A stretch of DNA of 8,086 nt from Actinotalea sp. Lineage in GTDB: Bacteria; Actinomycetota; Actinomycetes; Actinomycetales; Cellulomonadaceae. Where the stretch lies: NCBI GenBank assembly GCA_014360395.1, contig JACIXM010000439.1, positions 1 to 8,086 of the forward strand, in the 5' to 3' direction. The notes under the pieces are model-generated. The model had not been told where the DNA came from. It saw only the letters and a program-made list of their open reading frames with translations, and searched no databases. Shown here piece by piece: positions 5,279 through 8,086 of the stretch (positions within the stretch are counted from its first letter, which is position 1; each line of letters begins with the position of its first letter). Both the position numbers and the translations under genes were made by a program.

Positions 5279-6511
5279 ATGACCTACGGCAACGAGGACT
5301 TCGTCCCGATCATCCTCGGCACCAACGTCAACACCTACAACGTGGCCCGGTCGCTCCACGAGGCCTTCGGTGTCCGGTCGCTGGCCCTCGGCCGGTTCCC
5401 GCTGCGGGAGACGGCCCACTCACGGATCGTCGACGTGCGGACGTACCGCGACTTCGACTCCCCGGACGTGGTCGTGCGCACGCTCCTCGACCTCGCCGAG
5501 GAGCTGCCCGGCCGGCGCCGCCTGCTCATCCCCAACATCGAGCTCTACGCGACGATCCTCCTGGAGCGCCGCGCCGAGCTCGAGGGGCACTTCCTCATCC
5601 CGCTCGTGGACGCGGGGCTCGCGCGTCGGCTCATGAACAAGTCGTCCTTCGCCCAGATCTGCGCCGACCTCGGGGTGCCGCACCCTGCGACGGTCGTCGT
5701 CACGCCGCAGACGCCGCGGGACGCCACGCTCGGTGCCGACCTGCCCTTCGCCTACCCGGTGGTCGTCAAGCCCGCCGACACGGACACCTACCCCCGGCTG
5801 CGCTTCGAGGGGAAGCAGAAGGTCTACGTCGTGGCCGACGCCGCCGAGCTGCGCTCCGTCGCGGACCGGGTCTACGAGGCCGGGTACGAGGACGACCTCG
5901 TGGTGCAGGAGCTGATCCCGGGTGACGAGACCGTCATGCGGGTGGCCAACGCGTACAGCGACCGCAGCGGCCGGATGCGGGTGCTGTCCATCGGGCAGGT
6001 GGCGCTCGCGGAGTGGGACCCGCGCTGGGCGGGCAACTACAACGCGATCCTCACCATCGACGACGAGGAGCTCGCGGGGTCCATCCGGCGGCTGCTCGAC
6101 GGCCTGGGCTACCGCGGGCCGGCGAACCTCGACGTCATGTACGACCGGCGGGACGGGACGAGCAAGATCCTCGAGCTCAACCTGCGGCTCGGCGCGTGCT
6201 CGTTCTACACGATGGCGGCGGGCGCGAACCTCGCCCGCTGCTTCGTCGACGACCTCGTCCACGAGCGGGAGCTGCCCGAGCTCACCACCCGGGACGAACG
6301 GCTGTGGGTGAACCTCCCCTATCCCGCCGCGCTCGCCTTCATCCCCCGCTCGCTGCGCGCACGGGTCCGTGCGGCGGCGCGGCACGGCGTGTGGCACACG
6401 CTGTACTACCGGGCCGACCGCAGCCGGGCCCGGCTGCTCGACGTCGCCCGGATCGACCTGCGCCACACGCTGGACTACCTGCGGTACGCCCGGACGCGCC
6501 TCAACCGATGA
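5279..6511 (+). CDS. ATP-grasp carboxylate-amine ligase, D-aspartate ligase-like
   Basis: A 410-residue cytosolic ATP-grasp enzyme. The opening, EDFVPIILGTNVNTYNVARS (6-25), closely resembles my recollection of the D-aspartate ligase of Enterococcus faecium, which joins D-Asp to the lysine side chain of UDP-MurNAc-pentapeptide. ATP-grasp signs are VVVKPAD with Lys164, EGKQKVYVV with Lys179/Lys181, VQELIPGDE at 209-217, and the metal-binding pair NLDVMYD (Asp285) and LELNLRLG (Glu299, Asn301). A C-terminal basic helical tail (about 355-410) is of unknown use. ATG at 5279 follows GGAGAG by 9 bases. It is divergent from a racemase that could supply the D-amino acid, and overlaps the convergent aminotransferase gene by 11 bp. 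The acyl acceptor (Orn, Lys or a first bridge residue) and donor (D-Asp or D-Glu) are inferred; another carboxylate-amine ligase role remains possible. Confidence 0.85.
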   Translation: MTYGNEDFVPIILGTNVNTYNVARSLHEAFGVRSLALGRFPLRETAHSRIVDVRTYRDFDSPDVVVRTLLDLAEELPGRRRLLIPNIELYATILLERRAELEGHFLIPLVDAGLARRLMNKSSFAQICADLGVPHPATVVVTPQTPRDATLGADLPFAYPVVVKPADTDTYPRLRFEGKQKVYVVADAAELRSVADRVYEAGYEDDLVVQELIPGDETVMRVANAYSDRSGRMRVLSIGQVALAEWDPRWAGNYNAILTIDDEELAGSIRRLLDGLGYRGPANLDVMYDRRDGTSKILELNLRLGACSFYTMAAGANLARCFVDDLVHERELPELTTRDERLWVNLPYPAALAFIPRSLRARVRAAARHGVWHTLYYRADRSRARLLDVARIDLRHTLDYLRYARTRLNR

Positions 6512-7685
6512 CCCGGCGGACCACCGCGGCGATCCGGTCCGCGGTGGCGACGTCCACCCCGGTGGGGAGGTTCACCACACGGGCGATGAGGCCCTCCGTC
6601 GTGGCGATCCCCGGGTCCCCGGGCACGTACCCGTAGACCGCGGGGTCGTCCACCCCCGGGAAGAGCGCGGGGCGGTACCACCGCCCCGGGCGGAACCCGG
6701 CCTCGGTGAGGGCCGCGAACACCCTCTCGGCGGTCCCGGTCTCCCGCACGAAGAGGGGGAACCGCACGAGCGGGGCATCCGCCGCCACCGCCGCCGGCAC
6801 CTCGACGACGTCGCCCAGCGCGGCCACGTACCGGGCGACGGCCGCCGCCCGGCGCGCCTCCTCGGCGTCGAGCGTCGCCAGACCCGCGGCCATCGCCCGG
6901 ACGACGGCCGGCGACGGCCTCATCGGGGGGTGGGCCAGGGCGCCGCGCTGCTCGACCGGTGCGATGGCCGGCTCGAACGTCCCGGTGCGGGTCAGCAGGC
7001 CCCGGACCGGCCCGGCGACGGCGGCGGGCAGCCGCCCGAGCACGCGCAGCTGCGTCCGGTACAGGCGGGTGGCCAGGTCCAGGCGGCGCCCGATGGCGGG
7101 CAGCGCCGCCAGGTCCCGCACCATCCGCTGCCCCAGCGGCTCACCCCGCAGCCGCGGGGAGACCCAGACGGCGCCGCCGAACTTGGTGGGCAGCATCTTC
7201 TCCACGCCGAAGGAGTGCACGGAGACGTCCGCCAGGGGCGTGCCGTCCTCGCGCCGCGCCATCCGGCCCAGGCAGTGCGCCGCGTCCTCCAGGAGCAGCG
7301 CGCCGGCCGCGTCCGCGGCGGCCCGCAGCCGCCGGGAGGCGCCGTCGTCGACGATGCCGAAGGTGTGCTGCAGGACGACGGCGCGCGTGCGTCCGCCGGC
7401 GACGAGCCCGTCGCGGTCGAGCCGGTCCGGGTCCAGCGCGATCGTCCCGGGCGAGACCTCCCCGTACACGGGGCGCAGGCCCGCCGCGAGCACCGGGTCC
7501 ACGGCGGTGCAGCAGGTGAAGACCTGCGTGACCACCTCCCCCTGGCCTCCGGTGGCGGCGAGGGCCTGCAGGACCACCTGCATGCCGTAGCGGGCCTTGA
7601 ACACGAGGTGCCAGTCGCGGGCGTCCGTGCCGGTCCGCTCGGCGAGGGCTCGGGTGACGTCGTCGGCTGCGTGGGAGCGCGTCAT
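6501..7685 (-). CDS. DegT/DnrJ/EryC1/StrS-type PLP aminotransferase
   Basis: A 394-residue fold-type-I PLP enzyme. LLLEDAAHCLG at 130-140 carries the PLP-nitrogen Asp134 and the His137 common in this family. VHSFGVEKMLPTKFGG at 156-171 matches the family pattern SFxxxK with Lys163 as the Schiff-base lysine and the closing GG. QHTFGI (106-111) and an N-terminal ARYGMQVVLQAL helix also fit. The site looks intact. Known relatives aminate keto-sugars for antibiotics, O-antigen or teichoic polymers, but no sugar-nucleotide genes lie nearby, so the substrate is unknown. An insertion-like Arg/Leu-rich helical region spans about 195-250. ATG at 7685 is chosen over an upstream GC-rich extension because conserved sequence starts just after it and TAGGCT lies 10 bases upstream. 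It diverges from the FemX-type gene and converges with the ligase, overlapping it by 11 bp. Confidence 0.88.
   Translation of the reverse strand: MTRSHAADDVTRALAERTGTDARDWHLVFKARYGMQVVLQALAATGGQGEVVTQVFTCCTAVDPVLAAGLRPVYGEVSPGTIALDPDRLDRDGLVAGGRTRAVVLQHTFGIVDDGASRRLRAAADAAGALLLEDAAHCLGRMARREDGTPLADVSVHSFGVEKMLPTKFGGAVWVSPRLRGEPLGQRMVRDLAALPAIGRRLDLATRLYRTQLRVLGRLPAAVAGPVRGLLTRTGTFEPAIAPVEQRGALAHPPMRPSPAVVRAMAAGLATLDAEEARRAAAVARYVAALGDVVEVPAAVAADAPLVRFPLFVRETGTAERVFAALTEAGFRPGRWYRPALFPGVDDPAVYGYVPGDPGIATTEGLIARVVNLPTGVDVATADRIAAVVRRVIG
6521..6547. terminator. Candidate hairpin terminator downstream of the ligase, inside the aminotransferase 3' end
   Basis: CCACCGCGG (6521-6529) and CCGCGGTGG (6539-6547) form a perfect 9-bp stem around a 9-base loop. 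It starts 10 bases after the ligase stop codon. It lies within the last codons of the opposite-strand aminotransferase gene, so only the ligase transcript would plausibly end here. There is no T-tract. Confidence 0.45.
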
Positions 7686-7695
7686 GGTGCCGGCC

Positions 7696-7701
7696 AGCCT
7701 A
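7696..7701 (-). promoter_or_regulatory. Putative -10 box TAGGCT of the aminotransferase gene
   Basis: TAGGCT on the minus strand ends 10 bases before the ATG at 7685, predicting a leader of only a few bases. The same hexamer precedes the gene at 3861. No Shine-Dalgarno sequence fits in the space available. Confidence 0.5.
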
Positions 7702-7707
7702 GCCCGC

Positions 7708-7730
7708 GCACCGGTCGCCGCCGCCGGTGC
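7708..7730. repeat. Inverted repeat GCACCGG-N9-CCGGTGC between divergent promoters
   Basis: GCACCGG (7708-7714) and CCGGTGC (7724-7730) form a perfect 7-bp inverted repeat with a 9-bp spacer. It is nearly centred between the two facing-away -10 boxes (7696-7701 minus, 7738-7743 plus) and covers where both -35 regions would lie. An operator for a dimeric regulator is possible; chance is not excluded in GC-rich DNA. Confidence 0.4.
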
Positions 7731-7737
7731 CCGCACC

Positions 7738-7743
7738 TAGGAT
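7738..7743 (+). promoter_or_regulatory. Putative -10 box TAGGAT of the FemX-type gene
   Basis: TAGGAT ends 8 bases before the ATG at 7752, so the mRNA would be leaderless or nearly so. The wider context CCTAGGATGACCG (7736-7748) matches the ligase promoter in 12 of 13 positions. This box supports the ATG at 7752 as the start. Confidence 0.55.
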
Positions 7744-7751
7744 GACCGTCC

Positions 7752-8086
7752 ATGGTCACCTCCCCGCGCGTCGAGCTCGTCACGGACCCGGTCGAGTGGG
7801 ACACCCTGGTGAACGCCCTCGGCGGGCACCCGCTCCAGCTGTGGGGCTGGGGCCAGGTCAAGGCCCGCGGCGCCTGGCGGGCGCACCGCCTACGGGTCGT
7901 CGAGGGCGACCGGGCCATCGGTGCGGCGCAGGTGCTCGAGCGGCGCCTGCTGTTCCCGTTCCGGGCCCTGTCCTACGTCCCCCGCGGTCCCGTGGTCGCC
8001 CCCGCGGACCCCGACGGCCCGGTCGGCCACGGCGTCGGCGACGCCGCGACCCGGGCCGCGGTCAGCGCCGCGGTCGTCCAGTGGTG
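7752..8086 (+). CDS. FemAB/FemX-type peptidyltransferase, N-terminal part (3' end outside window)
   Basis: The first 111 residues of a protein resembling actinobacterial FemX/FemAB enzymes (double GNAT-like fold), which transfer an L-amino acid from aminoacyl-tRNA to the peptide stem of lipid II or its precursor at the inner membrane face. Recognisable parts are VEWDTLVNALGGHPLQLWGW (14-33), with the conserved HPLQ-x-WGWGQVK block at 26-37, WRAHRLRVVEGDRAIGAAQVL (42-62), and LSYVPRGPVV at 73-82. The reading frame is open to the window end. ATG at 7752 is chosen because it lies 8 bases after TAGGAT and gives the usual family N-terminus; a nearby ATG at 7742 is out of frame. The transferred amino acid cannot be read from this part. 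Adjacency to a D-amino-acid ligase and racemase suggests interpeptide-bridge synthesis. Confidence 0.87.
   Translation, partial: MVTSPRVELVTDPVEWDTLVNALGGHPLQLWGWGQVKARGAWRAHRLRVVEGDRAIGAAQVLERRLLFPFRALSYVPRGPVVAPADPDGPVGHGVGDAATRAAVSAAVVQW

Noticed and set aside
5420..6466. Minus-strand open frame of 348 codons within the ATP-grasp ligase gene.
   Set aside because: It is entirely antisense to a gene with complete ATP-grasp motifs. Val/Arg/Asp/Glu/His-rich shadow composition and no promoter or known domain.
6369..7745. Plus-strand open frame of 458 codons antisense to the aminotransferase gene.
   Set aside because: The minus strand encodes a full DegT-family active site, while this frame is Gly/Arg/His-rich without any domain.

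Overview
The window is about 8.1 kb of very GC-rich DNA, almost fully coding, with GTG starts, very short intergenic gaps and TANNNT -10 boxes placed directly before start codons. Gene content and style point to an actinobacterium, most likely a micrococcalean of the Cellulomonas/Oerskovia/Cellulosimicrobium type. This is inferred from protein resemblance and was not checked by a search. No RNA genes, insertion sequences, CRISPR arrays or phage genes were seen, and no gap longer than about 145 bp lacks a gene.

Left part (1-3851). The window opens inside treZ (malto-oligosyltrehalose trehalohydrolase, last 353 residues). A GTGA overlap joins it to a polyphosphate:nucleotide phosphotransferase of the PPK2 family. 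Both read rightward and meet a leftward zapE-type (AFG1-like) ATPase gene across a 25-bp gap that holds a compact hairpin. zapE diverges from a stand-alone RibD C-terminal-domain (pyrimidine reductase-like) gene. Both of these genes appear to be leaderless.

Middle part (3849-5135). The TAG stop codon of the reductase is also the start of a TAGGCT -10 box for the next gene, a small conserved protein of unknown function with a possible UspA-like fold. That gene converges on a leftward aspartate/glutamate racemase across a 45-bp gap containing another hairpin.

Right part (4392-8086). This is the most interesting region. The racemase, which has both catalytic cysteines, is divergent from an ATP-grasp ligase resembling the D-aspartate ligase of Enterococcus faecium. 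A DegT/DnrJ/EryC1/StrS aminotransferase with a complete PLP site converges on the ligase with an 11-bp overlap. The aminotransferase in turn diverges from the start of a FemAB/FemX-type peptidyltransferase gene, which is cut by the window end. Together they suggest a locus that makes a D-dicarboxylic amino acid and builds it, perhaps with an L-amino acid, into the peptidoglycan interpeptide bridge (A4-type murein). The ligase and FemX genes share a nearly identical 13-bp promoter element, CCTAGGATGRCCG, which hints at coordinated expression. The role of the aminotransferase is open.
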